A model generated the notes under the pieces. It saw only the letters and a program-made list of their open reading frames with translations. It was not told the origin of the DNA and did not search any database. This document shows positions 51,425-61,084 of a DNA stretch of 64,000 nt, piece by piece. This DNA is from Paraburkholderia piptadeniae. Its GTDB lineage: Bacteria > Pseudomonadota > Gammaproteobacteria > Burkholderiales > Burkholderiaceae. Each line of letters begins with the position of its first letter. Position 1 is the stretch's first letter. The DNA lies in NCBI RefSeq assembly GCF_900007165.1, contig NZ_CYGY02000030.1:227968-291967 (forward strand), in the 5' to 3' direction. The position numbers and the translations under genes were made by a program.

Positions 51425-51446
51425 CTGTACAGGTACTGTATCGGTC
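51425..51446. promoter_or_regulatory. Candidate operator: 11-bp direct repeats before the LysE-type gene
   Basis: CTGTACAGGTA (51425-51435) and CTGTATCGGTC (51436-51446) are abutting imperfect direct repeats 47 nt before the LysE-type ATG. Similar tandem sites are bound by MocR-type regulators near exporter genes; the binder here is unknown. Confidence 0.4.
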
Positions 51447-51492
51447 TGCGTCGCTACACTGTCGCAAACCGAAACTCTCGCGGAGCCATCCG

Positions 51493-52107
51493 ATGTCCTT
51501 CGAAACCTTGAGCGCCCTGCCCGCCGGCATCCTGTTCGCGCTCGTCACGACCATCACGCCAGGACCGAACAACACGATGCTTCTCGCGTCGGGCGTCAAC
51601 TTCGGTTTCCGCCGCACGCTGCCGCATATTCTCGGCATCAGTGCGGGTGTCGCGCTGCTGATGCTGTCGGTGGGTTTCGGTCTCGGCGAAGCGTTCCGGC
51701 GCTTCGAGGTGCTGTACACGGTGCTCGAAGTGCTGAGCGTCGCGTATCTGCTGTATCTCGCGTGGAAGATCGCGACCTCCGGCGAGGTGCAGGTGAAGAA
51801 AGGCGAGCGGCGGCCGATGCGCTTTCACGAAGCAATCGCCTTCCAGTGGGTCAATCCGAAAGCGTGGATGATGGTGCTGACGGCCGCGACCACGATTCAT
51901 CTGAGCGCCGACTTCGGCATGAATGCGCTGCTGATGGCCGTGCTGTTCTACGTGATCGGCTTGCCGTGCATCTGCCTATGGGCCGCGTTCGGCACGGCCA
52001 TGCGGCGCGCGCTGTCGAAGCCCGCTTATCTGCGCGCGTTCAACGTCGCGATGGCGCTGCTGCTGGTGGCCTCGCTGTATCCGATCGTGCTGCGCTTTTT
52101 CGCGTGA
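51493..52107 (+). CDS. LysE/RhtB-family amino-acid exporter
   Basis: A 204-residue inner-membrane protein with about six helices. Family motif near the N terminus: ALVTTITPGPNNTMLLASGVNFGFRRTLPHILG (the PGPN motif), later QWVNPKAWMMVLTAATT. It exports amino acids or homoserine-lactone-like compounds. A GGAG site precedes ATG. It is a single gene with direct repeats upstream; no adjacent dedicated regulator on the divergent side (only the GNAT remnant). Confidence 0.92.
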   Translation: MSFETLSALPAGILFALVTTITPGPNNTMLLASGVNFGFRRTLPHILGISAGVALLMLSVGFGLGEAFRRFEVLYTVLEVLSVAYLLYLAWKIATSGEVQVKKGERRPMRFHEAIAFQWVNPKAWMMVLTAATTIHLSADFGMNALLMAVLFYVIGLPCICLWAAFGTAMRRALSKPAYLRAFNVAMALLLVASLYPIVLRFFA

Positions 52108-52459
52108 CGCGCCGCGCCTCCGCACAATCGCCGGTGTTCGCCACGCTAGGACACCGTGCAACTTCTTCCAGCTTTGTGTCGTTTTTTGCCTGACTGTCGC
52201 GCGGCTCACACGTCCCTGTTTCGCGACTGGCATCTTCGTGAATTGACAGTAGAATACCCACGTCATAACCCCTGACGTCACGAGCGCGGGCCGCGCCATC
52301 CGAACCGATCCATTCAATGCGCATCGGCGTTCATCGGGCTCGCAAATTGCTCGAAGACGCAGGTTATCCGCAAGGCAAATTTTCCGGCGCTCGTGAGCGA
52401 CACGCAGCGCCGGATTCGCCATTGACGAACGCAGACCGCACAGGTCGGAGGCGTTGCAC

Positions 52460-53152
52460 ATGGACGCAAATGATTCGCCAGACCGCGAGAGCGGCGCTCG
52501 GCAACCGCAAGACACGAGCTTTTTTCCATATGACAGCGAAGACCCGCAAGCCCCGCATTACAACTGGGTGCAGATCTGCCTGATTTCGGCGATGGGTCTC
52601 GCCGTCGGCGTGATGGGCACGGCCGCCTATGTGATCTGGTTCAGCCACGATCAGCAGACCTATAGCGAGGCCGTGCAGGCGGCGAGACGTCCGCCGCCGT
52701 CGGCTGTCGCCGTGATACCTGACGACGAATCGGCCGTCCCCGCGCGCGCCGCGCTGCCGACCAGCGCCGTGACGGGCCGCGTGATACCCGCAACGCCGAC
52801 ATCGCAGCCGCGCGACGCCGAGGCCGGTCAGGCCAATGACGCCAATCGCACGCTGGCTTCGGCGCAAGCCCCCGACGATGCAGTCGATCCCGCCGACACA
52901 GCCGACGCCACTGATCCCGCCGATGCCACCGACGATTCGCAGCCGGCCGCGCGTTCCGCACAGGCTGCGGCGGCCGGTTCCGCTGCTCGCGCCGACCGCG
53001 GCAAGCAGGCGTCCGTCGCGAGCCACCATGCGCAGCAACGCGCGAAGCCCAAGCAAACGTTCGTCTCCCGGCTGACGGCGATGTTCCGCAAGGTCGCCTA
53101 CCATCGCGGCCGCGACCGGAACAACAACGCCGATCCGTATTCCCATCCCTGA
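52460..53152 (+). CDS. Single-span membrane protein with acidic and Ala-rich tail, unknown
   Basis: A 230-residue protein. One transmembrane helix is at about 37-62 (ICLISAMGLAVGVMGTAAYVIWF). The rest is probably unstructured: an acidic DPADTADATDPADATDD repeat near residues 138-154, Ala-rich segments and a basic C terminus. ATG 52460 has GGAGG 8 nt upstream. The next gene, a diguanylate cyclase, starts 10 bp later, so they are likely co-transcribed. Not assigned to a family; it may be a membrane partner or sensor for the cyclase. Confidence 0.75.
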   Translation: MDANDSPDRESGARQPQDTSFFPYDSEDPQAPHYNWVQICLISAMGLAVGVMGTAAYVIWFSHDQQTYSEAVQAARRPPPSAVAVIPDDESAVPARAALPTSAVTGRVIPATPTSQPRDAEAGQANDANRTLASAQAPDDAVDPADTADATDPADATDDSQPAARSAQAAAAGSAARADRGKQASVASHHAQQRAKPKQTFVSRLTAMFRKVAYHRGRDRNNNADPYSHP

Positions 53153-53161
53153 CCGGGCGGC

Positions 53162-54262
53162 GTGGAGGAGACCATCACGCCGTATCACCCTCCTCGCCCG
53201 CGCTGGCGTCCGCAGCCCATCGCAGTCGGCATGGCCGCACTGGTGTGCCTCGTGATCGGGCTGGTCTTTATCGCGATTCAGGTCAGGGCGCTCTACTCCG
53301 ATCACTTTCAGCAGCAATACGCTGCGCTCGTGCTCGAAGCCGTCGAACGCGCGGAGAGCGCGCGCAACGCCGCGAGCCTGCTGAAACGGACCGCTCCTGC
53401 AAACGCGGCGCCGGCCGTCAATCAACCCGACTATCAGCAGGCGCTGAACGAGCTGCACGCGCGCGTCGCCGCGCTCGACGCGCTGATCGCGTCCAGTCCG
53501 ATCCCCGCACCGCGCCTTTGGCAACCGCCTGATACAGCGAACGGCATCGACGACATGCAGCGCGCGCTCGCCGCCACCGAGGACTATTGGCGCGCTCGCC
53601 GCAACGACATCAACGCAGACGTCCGCGCGCGCACGCTGCGCGTGGCCAGCGTGCTCGCCGTGCTGATGGTCGTGGTGGGCGGCGCGCTGCTGGCGGCGCT
53701 CGTCGTGTTTGCGCGGCGTCACCGGCATCTTGCGGGGCTGACGCATCGGTTCCGGCATGCGGCGCAGCACGACGCGATGACGGGCCTGCCGAACCGCCAG
53801 CAATTCCTCGCGCGGCTCGAGCAGCTCGCGGCCGACCGAACGCCCGGAAAATGCGCGGTGCTCTTCATCGACCTCGACGGCTTCAAGCAGGTCAACGACA
53901 CGCTGGGACACGGCGTCGGCGACGCTTTTTTGATCGCGGTCGCGCAGCGCTTTCGGCAGTCGCTGCGGCCCGGCGATCTCGTCGCGCGAATCGGCGGCGA
54001 CGAATTCGCGGCGCTCGTGTCGGGTTTCGGCAGCGATAGCGAACTCGCGGGCATCGCCACGCGTCTGATGAATTGCGTCGGCGATACCGACACGCAGATG
54101 GGCTTGGCCCTCGTGCGCGCGAGTGTCGGCATCGCGACGTTTCCGGATCGCGTCGCCGATCACCGCCTGCTCGTCGCGGCCGCCGACAGCGCGATGTACG
54201 AAGTCAAGCGCAGCGGCAAGAACGGCTACGCATTCGCCACCCGTTCGATTCCGGGCGCGTGA
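53162..54262 (+). CDS. Membrane GGDEF diguanylate cyclase
   Basis: A 366-residue protein. Two transmembrane helices (about 20-40 and 162-184) flank a periplasmic domain of about 120 residues. The GGDEF domain (about 200-360) has the intact catalytic motif GGDEF at 278-282 in ARIGGDEFAALV, and an inhibitory-site RPGD (RxxD) at 269-272, five residues upstream. It makes cyclic di-GMP and is likely product-inhibited. GTG 53162 is the first start. It is 10 bp downstream of an unknown membrane protein. c-di-GMP is the activator of BcsA-type cellulose synthesis, but no direct link to the bcs genes here is shown. Confidence 0.93.
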   Translation: MEETITPYHPPRPRWRPQPIAVGMAALVCLVIGLVFIAIQVRALYSDHFQQQYAALVLEAVERAESARNAASLLKRTAPANAAPAVNQPDYQQALNELHARVAALDALIASSPIPAPRLWQPPDTANGIDDMQRALAATEDYWRARRNDINADVRARTLRVASVLAVLMVVVGGALLAALVVFARRHRHLAGLTHRFRHAAQHDAMTGLPNRQQFLARLEQLAADRTPGKCAVLFIDLDGFKQVNDTLGHGVGDAFLIAVAQRFRQSLRPGDLVARIGGDEFAALVSGFGSDSELAGIATRLMNCVGDTDTQMGLALVRASVGIATFPDRVADHRLLVAAADSAMYEVKRSGKNGYAFATRSIPGA

Positions 54263-54523
54263 TCCGCGCGCAGGCCCGCCATGCAACGCCTGGCGCTGCA
54301 CGCGCATGCGCGATCGTCAGAATTTGCAAATCCCGATCAACTTCCGTGCGGCGCTGCCGTTATATGGAAGCAATAGGGCGACGCGGTGCGCGGCGACTTT
54401 TGCGAACGGATCGGCGGTGGCGGCAGCAACGCGCCACATGCGCGTTCGTTCCGCTGAAGCACGAACGCACGATTTGGGCGAAATCGGCTCAAGCTTTTCA
54501 ATTGGCTGTCGATAGCGCAGGGT

Positions 54524-54715
54524 ATGGAAAAGAAACTCGCACAACGAATCGTCAGCTCCGCGCACCGCGCGGCCGAAGCGATCGCAAACGCCCGCATGGA
54601 TCTTCCCGAGGTCCAGCAGGACCAGCTGTACAGCCGTGTCTTTATCGGGCTGCTGGAAGACAACGTTGGCGCGGAGAACATCGTCGAGCTGATCGACGCG
54701 CTCGCGAGGCCCTGA
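54524..54715 (+). CDS. Small conserved-looking hypothetical protein
   Basis: A 63-residue protein, MEKKLAQRIVSSAHRAAEAI then DLPEVQQDQLYSRVFIGLLED and IVELIDAL. It looks helical and acidic at its C terminus and has Burkholderia-like codon use. The ribosome site is weak. No family is recognised. It stands between the diguanylate cyclase and the minus-strand MocR gene (stop to stop 50 bp). Confidence 0.5.
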   Translation: MEKKLAQRIVSSAHRAAEAIANARMDLPEVQQDQLYSRVFIGLLEDNVGAENIVELIDALARP

Positions 54716-54765
54716 CGCCGCGCGCGCCTTTCATCGAAGCGCGACGCGAAACCTTTCGCACGGTC

Positions 54766-56184
54766 TCACGCCGCAACGTCGCGGCCGATCCGTTCGATGA
54801 AGCGCCACAACGCGTCGTCGGTGGAATGCGGGACGTTGAAGCGGAACCACGCGCTCGGCGCGTCGTCGGGACGGAAATAGGAGCCGGGCGCGAGCCAGAT
54901 TCCGTCCGATAGAGCCGCCGTCGCGATCTCGCCGGCGCGTTCGGGCTCGATTGGCAGGCGCGCGAACAAAAAGAGCCCGGCGCGCGGCCGGTGAAACACG
55001 TCGAGACCCAACGCGTCGAGCCGCTCTTCGACAATCGCATGCGCGGCGCGCAGCCTGTCGTTGACCTGCTCGACGTGGCGCGCGTAACGGCCTTCGTGCA
55101 GCACCTTGTCGACGATCCGCTCGATCGCCTCCGACGACGTCAGCCCCACCGCCATCTTCGTGCGCGCCAGTTCGCGCAGCACGTCGCGCTCGGCGACGAC
55201 GTAGCCGCAGCGCAGCGCGGGCGTCACCGTTTTCGAAAAGCCGCTGATGTACAGCACGCGCCGCAAGCCTTCCATCGCCGCGAAAACGGGCGCGCCGGGC
55301 GCGCAGAGCTCGCGGCTCACGTCGTCCTCGATCACCCACATGCGATTGCGCTCGGCGATCTGCAGCAGCCGGAACGCGGACGCCATGCCATACGTCGCGC
55401 CCGTCGGGTTCTGCAACGTCGTGTTCACGAAGATCGCTTTCGGACGATGCTGGTCGACGATTTTTTCGAGCGCGTCCGTATCGATGCCCGCCGGCGTGCG
55501 CGGCACGCCGATCACGGTCAGGCCCGCGAGCTTGAGGATCTGCAGCAGGTTGCAGTAACCGGGATCTTCGACCACGACGGCGTCGCCCGCGCGCAGCAGC
55601 GTGCGCACGACCAGATCGAGCGCCTGCGTCGCGCCTTGAGCGAGCAGCACGTTCGACACGTCGACGGGCAGGCCGCGCCGGTCCATCTGCTCGGCGATCT
55701 TCGCGCGCAGCGGCGCAAAGCCGTACGGATGCCCGTAGTCGCCGAGACGCGCGGCGGGCACGCGGCTCATCGCGCGAAACGCGTGCTGCATGCCCGTTTC
55801 GTTGATCCACTCGTTCGGCAGCCAGCCGCCGCCCGCCTTGATCGGCACGGAATGATCGGCGAACACGTCGGACAGCAGCCAGGTCGCGGTGAGGCTCGGC
55901 GGCTGCCAGTCGACGGTGTTCGCATGCTCAGCCCGCGAATGCGGCGCAACGCGATAGCCGGAGCCGCGCCGCGCGATTACCAGCCCCATCGACACGAGCC
56001 GGTTGTACGCCTCCGTCACCGTGAACGTGCTCAGCGAATGCGACTGCGCAAGCTGCCGCACCGACGGCAGCAGCGCGCCCGCGCGCAGCCCCTGCGTGTC
56101 GATCGCGTGGGCGAAGCCTTGCACGACCTGCTCGACGAGCGTCGGCGCGGAACGGCGGTCACGGTCCAGTTCGAGTTCGATCAT
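54766..56184 (-). CDS. MocR-type PLP-dependent regulator (GntR/aminotransferase fusion)
   Basis: A 472-residue protein. The GntR winged helix is at about 12-82 (LLPSVRQLAQSHSLSTFTVTEAYNRLVSMGLV), then a class I aminotransferase-like domain with IEDDVSREL and the PLP lysine Lys318 in GFSKTVTPALR. ATG 56184 starts MIELELDRDRR; the frame from 56196 is slightly longer. It is divergent from an aminotransferase gene and the intergenic DNA carries three direct repeats. Likely an activator of that gene in the presence of PLP and an amino acid or amine. It is a second MocR gene in the window (other at 11995-13500). Confidence 0.92.
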   Translation of the reverse strand: MIELELDRDRRSAPTLVEQVVQGFAHAIDTQGLRAGALLPSVRQLAQSHSLSTFTVTEAYNRLVSMGLVIARRGSGYRVAPHSRAEHANTVDWQPPSLTATWLLSDVFADHSVPIKAGGGWLPNEWINETGMQHAFRAMSRVPAARLGDYGHPYGFAPLRAKIAEQMDRRGLPVDVSNVLLAQGATQALDLVVRTLLRAGDAVVVEDPGYCNLLQILKLAGLTVIGVPRTPAGIDTDALEKIVDQHRPKAIFVNTTLQNPTGATYGMASAFRLLQIAERNRMWVIEDDVSRELCAPGAPVFAAMEGLRRVLYISGFSKTVTPALRCGYVVAERDVLRELARTKMAVGLTSSEAIERIVDKVLHEGRYARHVEQVNDRLRAAHAIVEERLDALGLDVFHRPRAGLFLFARLPIEPERAGEIATAALSDGIWLAPGSYFRPDDAPSAWFRFNVPHSTDDALWRFIERIGRDVAA

Positions 56185-56234
56185 CTTCAGCGTCAAGACA
56201 GGGCGGCGGCTCGTTGTCGCACGCGGCCGCTAAC

Positions 56235-56277
56235 AGCACAGTCGATGCGATTCGGCCAGCACAGTTAGCAGCGCAGT
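56235..56277. promoter_or_regulatory. Candidate MocR site: three direct repeats AGC(A/G)CAGT
   Basis: AGCACAGT at 56235-56242 and 56258-56265, and AGCGCAGT at 56270-56277, lie in the 163-bp gap between the divergent MocR gene (start 56184) and the aminotransferase gene (start 56348). Spacing start to start is 23 and 12 bp. Confidence 0.45.
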
Positions 56278-56347
56278 GAGTCAACTGTTTATGTCCGCCA
56301 TTTAACCTCGGACGCTACAGTTTCGCTACCCATTCGAGGAGAAACCC

Positions 56348-57676
<1,329 letters not shown>

Positions 57677-57691
57677 GCGTTATTCGATCCG

Positions 57692-57734
57692 CGCCGCCGC
57701 GTTCGTCCCTTTCATGACGAACGCGGCGGCGTTT
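57692..57734 (+). terminator. Rho-independent terminator after the aminotransferase gene
   Basis: A 15-bp perfect stem, CGCCGCCGCGTTCGT (57692-57706) with ACGAACGCGGCGGCG (57717-57731), around a 10-nt loop, followed by TTTC. It can end both the plus-strand aminotransferase and the converging minus-strand gene. Confidence 0.85.
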
Positions 57735-57746
57735 CGATACACACCG

Positions 57747-58328
57747 CTAGTGATGCGCGCGCGTAGCCCGCGTACGCGCGGCCTTCTTCGCGGCGGCTGA
57801 ACGGCCCGCCGCGCCCTTCGTCGCAGCAGCCTTCTTCGCCGCGGCCGAACGGCTTGCGGCCGGACGCTTTGCCGCCGCCGTCTTCGTCTGCTTCGACAGC
57901 GCTTCCTTCGATGCACCGCGTCCGCTTTCGCGTTTCAGCACGGACTCGGAGACGCGCGAGCGCTTGGCCGTCGATTCGCTGCTCGGGCGGCGTGCCGCCG
58001 TCTTCTTGCCCGTCGTCCTGGCAACAGCCTTCTTGGCCGCCGTTCTCTTCGCCGCAGGCGACTTCTTCTGGCCCGCTGCCGTATCGGCGGCGACCTTCTT
58101 GTGGGTGGTTTCGCTCGTCGTCCCCGCCGTTGGCTGCTTCAGCGGGACGCCCGCGCGGCGCGCCTTCGACAGGCCGATCGCGACCGCCTGCTTCGCCGAT
58201 TTCACGCCGTGTTTGCCTTCGCGCACGTGGTCGATTTCTTCCTTCACGAACTCGCCGGCCTGAGTGCTCGACGACTTGCCGGCGCGCTTGTCGGCGGCGG
58301 CACGCTTCATGGTTGCTTTTTCAGGCAT
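57747..58328 (-). CDS. Lysine/alanine-rich DUF6496-like protein (histone H1-like tail)
   Basis: A 193-residue basic protein. Residues about 20-65 have a conserved stretch, AGEFVKEEIDHVREGKHG and SAKQAVAIGLSKARRAGVPL, typical of the DUF6496 family; the C-terminal two-thirds is Lys/Ala/Arg-rich (AKKAAATKGAAGRSAAAKKAA), like histone H1 tails, so it probably binds DNA non-specifically. ATG 58328 has GGGAG upstream; a longer frame upstream is not supported. It is the second histone-like protein in the window (see 11313-11765). Confidence 0.85.
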   Translation of the reverse strand: MPEKATMKRAAADKRAGKSSSTQAGEFVKEEIDHVREGKHGVKSAKQAVAIGLSKARRAGVPLKQPTAGTTSETTHKKVAADTAAGQKKSPAAKRTAAKKAVARTTGKKTAARRPSSESTAKRSRVSESVLKRESGRGASKEALSKQTKTAAAKRPAASRSAAAKKAAATKGAAGRSAAAKKAARTRATRAHH

Positions 58329-58630
58329 GACAGTGCTCCCGTTTGACTGGTGGCCCATGCATTCCAGCAACGGATGTGCCTTGCCGATCCGACGCGGCGC
58401 ATCGCCGCGAATCCCCGCGTTTTTCGCTATTCCAGCGAATCTGCTTGAGAAATTCATGCGCAAATTGCAGGCTGCGTTGAAGCAAGCACAGCGCAACCGA
58501 TGCGGATTCGATGCGCAACATAGGCTGCGCGATGCGCGCCGAGCGTCTATGGTTTACGTGAAGGCACGCGATGGCAGGTGAAGGTACGTGAAGGGCCGGC
58601 ACGATGACCCGGCTCGCCGGGAGACGCCTC
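58329..58630. other. 302-bp divergent intergenic region
   Basis: Promoters of the DUF6496-like gene (minus) and the small hypothetical gene (plus) should lie here. No clear repeat or operator was seen. Confidence 0.45.
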
Positions 58631-58882
58631 ATGAATACACCGACAGTCAGGGCAGGCACCCACATCGAAGGCATTCACTGGATCGCGGAGTATGTGGAGG
58701 ACGTGCACGAGATCCGCATCTTCCGCGAGGGGCAGGAAGTGGACGTGCACGACGCGCCGTCGACGCTCTTCGGCGATGAAGAAAACGCCGGCTCGAAGAG
58801 CTGCGCGGACCATCGCGCGGCGGAAGCAGCCGTGCTCGCGTATCTGCGGCACTTCGTGGCCGAGCACGACGCGGAGGAGTGA
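58631..58882 (+). CDS. Small hypothetical protein
   Basis: An 83-residue acidic protein, MNTPTVRAGTHIEGI, then EYVEDVHEIRIFREGQEVDVHD and AAEAAVLAYLRHFVAEHDAEE. ATG 58631 has GGGAG upstream. No family recognised. It is divergent from the DUF6496-like gene and converges on the livK-type gene, with a terminator in between. Confidence 0.6.
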   Translation: MNTPTVRAGTHIEGIHWIAEYVEDVHEIRIFREGQEVDVHDAPSTLFGDEENAGSKSCADHRAAEAAVLAYLRHFVAEHDAEE

Positions 58883-58921
58883 CGCTGCGTCGTGACATCG
58901 AGTCGTGATGTCCTGCGCGCG

Positions 58922-58962
58922 CAAAGAAAAAGGCCAGCTGCGCAATGCGCGTAGCCGGCCTT
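58922..58962 (-). terminator. Rho-independent terminator of the liv-type operon
   Basis: AAGGCCAGCT (58930-58939) pairs with AGCCGGCCTT (58953-58962) with one mismatch; the inner GCGC/GCGC extends the stem. On the minus strand it ends in a T-rich run. It lies about 55 bp after the stop of the substrate-binding gene. Confidence 0.8.
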
Positions 58963-59016
58963 CGGGGCGCGCCTTCCGCAGCGCCTTTTATCCGGGTTAT
59001 CCGGCGCTATTCGGCG

Positions 59017-60237
59017 TCATTCGGCGGGGCGCAGCTTCTTCACTTCCGCATCCGACGGCTGCACGCTCGCACCGTCGATATAGCGATACGACGTCATCAC
59101 GCCCTTGCCGTCCTTCAATGCGGTCACGCCGACGAATGCGCCCATCGTCGACTGATTGTCTTGCGGCCGATAGGTGATCGGCCCAAACGGCGTATCGACA
59201 TTCAAGCCCTTGAACGCGGCCGCGAGCTTGTCGGGATCGGTCGAGCCGGCCTTCTTGATGCCGTTTGCGATCGACATCAGCGCCGCGTAGCCGACCACCG
59301 AGCCAAGACGCGGATAGTCGTGATACTTCGCCTGATAATCGGCGACGAACTTCTTGTTCGCGGCCGTATCGATCGAGTACCACGGGTAGCCCGTCACGAT
59401 CCAGCCGGCGGGCGCTTCGGCACCGAGCGGATCGAGATAGTCCGGCTCGCCCGTCAGCAGCGACACGACACTGCGATCCTTGAAGAGCCCGCGCGTATTG
59501 CCTTCGCGGACGAACTTGCCGAGGTCCGCGCTGAACAACACGTTGAAGATCGCGTCGGGCTTCGCATCTGCGAGCGCCTGCACGGTCGCGCCCGCGTCGA
59601 GATTGCCCAGCGGCGTCGCCTGTTCGGTGACGAACTCGACGTCGGGCTGCGCGGCCTTCAGCAGCTTCTTGAACGTCGCGACGGCCGACTGGCCGTATTC
59701 ATAGTTCGGGTACACGAGCGCCCAGCGCTTCTTCTTCAGCTTCGCCGCTTCGGGCACGAGCATCGCGACTTGCATGTAGGTCGACGGACGCAGACGGTAC
59801 GTGTATTTGTTGCCGTCGGCCCAAACGATCTTGTCCGTCAGCGGCTCGGCGGCAAGGAAGAAAATGCGCTTCTGCTTCGCGAAGTCCGTGAGCGCGAGAC
59901 CCGTATTCGACAGATAGCCGCCGAACAGCAATTGCACCTGCTCACGCGCGATCAGCTCCTGCGCGACGCGTATGGTGTCGCCGGGATTTGCGTTGTCGTC
60001 GCGCGAAACCACTTCGAGCTTCTTGCCTACCACGCCGCCCGCCGCGTTCACCTGATCGAGCGCGAGATTCCAGCCGTTCCTGTACGGCAAGAGGAATGCG
60101 GGCTGCGCCTTGTAGCTGTTGATTTCGCCGATCTTGATCGTCTGCTGCGCCGACGCGCCCGTCGCCGTCAGCGACAGTGTCAGCGAGACGGTCAGTGAAG
60201 CGGTCATGCGAGAGATCCAGGCTGCGCGCGAGGTCAT
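59017..60237 (-). CDS. Branched-chain amino-acid-type ABC substrate-binding protein
   Basis: A 406-residue periplasmic binding protein of the Leu/Ile/Val family. The signal peptide ends near ASA (about residue 30). The mature start QQTIKIGEINSYKAQPAFLLPYRNGWNLALDQVN, then VQLLFGGYLSNTGLAL and YPNYEYGQSAVATFKKLL are typical. The ligand may be an amino acid, urea or amide; it is not deducible. It follows livF by 133 bp on the same strand and is the last gene of the operon, with a terminator at 58922. Confidence 0.93.
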   Translation of the reverse strand: MTSRAAWISRMTASLTVSLTLSLTATGASAQQTIKIGEINSYKAQPAFLLPYRNGWNLALDQVNAAGGVVGKKLEVVSRDDNANPGDTIRVAQELIAREQVQLLFGGYLSNTGLALTDFAKQKRIFFLAAEPLTDKIVWADGNKYTYRLRPSTYMQVAMLVPEAAKLKKKRWALVYPNYEYGQSAVATFKKLLKAAQPDVEFVTEQATPLGNLDAGATVQALADAKPDAIFNVLFSADLGKFVREGNTRGLFKDRSVVSLLTGEPDYLDPLGAEAPAGWIVTGYPWYSIDTAANKKFVADYQAKYHDYPRLGSVVGYAALMSIANGIKKAGSTDPDKLAAAFKGLNVDTPFGPITYRPQDNQSTMGAFVGVTALKDGKGVMTSYRYIDGASVQPSDAEVKKLRPAE

Positions 60238-60370
60238 GCGTAACTCCGTTTATTGTCAGTTGAGTGATGCGGCGCGACGAGACGAACCCAGGCCGCCGGA
60301 CGGTGCATCGTACCGGAGTTTTGCGGACGCGCTTTCAACGCGCATCGCTCGATACGAGGCCGTCAACACA

Positions 60371-61084
60371 TCAAACGCTCAAGTACGCGCGCCGGACGAC
60401 ATCGTTTTGCGCCAGTTCACGCATCGTGCCGCTGAAGCGTATCTGGCCTTTTTCCAGCACATAGGCGCGATCGCTGACGAGTTCCGCGAAATGCAGGTTC
60501 TGCTCGGACAGCAGGATCGACAGCCCTTCGCGCTTCAGCTCGAGAATCATGTTCGCCATCTGTTCGACGATCACGGGCGCGACGCCTTCGGACGGCTCGT
60601 CGAGCAGCACCAGCCACGGATTGCCCATCAGCGTGCGCGAGACCGTCAGCATCTGCTGCTCGCCGCCGCTCATCTGGCCGCCGAGGCGCTTCGGCATTTC
60701 GCCGAGATTCGGAAAGAGCCTGAAGAGCTTGTCGGGCGACCATGTGGGCGCGCCTACGCGCGGCTGCTGACGTCCCGTGTCGAGGTTCTCCATCACCGTC
60801 AGGTCAGAGAACACGCGGCGGTCTTCCGGCACGTAGCCGAGTCCCATGCGCGCGATCCTGTGCGACGAGAGCGCCGAGATAGACGCGCCGTCGAATTGAA
60901 TGAGGCCTTCGCGCCGCGGCACGAGGCCCATGATGGCTTTCATCGTCGTCGATTTGCCCGCGCCGTTGCGGCCCATCAGCGCGACGACTTCGCCACGTCC
61001 CACTTCGAGGCTCACGTCGAAGAGGATATGCGCGCGCCCGTAGTACGCGTTCAACTTCTCGACTTTCAGCATCGGTGCGTTCAT
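60371..61084 (-). CDS. livF: Branched-chain amino-acid-type ABC ATPase (LivF)
   Basis: A 237-residue ATPase. Walker A is GRNGAGKSTTMKAIMG, signature MSGGEQQML, Walker B WLVLLDEPSEGVAP. The length and features match LivF. It overlaps livG by 4 nt, so the two are coupled. It energises import through the fused LivHM permease. Confidence 0.95.
   Translation of the reverse strand: MNAPMLKVEKLNAYYGRAHILFDVSLEVGRGEVVALMGRNGAGKSTTMKAIMGLVPRREGLIQFDGASISALSSHRIARMGLGYVPEDRRVFSDLTVMENLDTGRQQPRVGAPTWSPDKLFRLFPNLGEMPKRLGGQMSGGEQQMLTVSRTLMGNPWLVLLDEPSEGVAPVIVEQMANMILELKREGLSILLSEQNLHFAELVSDRAYVLEKGQIRFSGTMRELAQNDVVRRAYLSV

Larger units (their letters stand above)
51028..51492. other. 465-bp region with a gene remnant and a LysE promoter
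   Basis: The left half holds a minus-strand GNAT remnant (51070-51219). The right half holds the direct repeats at 51425-51446 and presumably the lysE-type promoter. Other short frames have no motifs. Confidence 0.55.
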
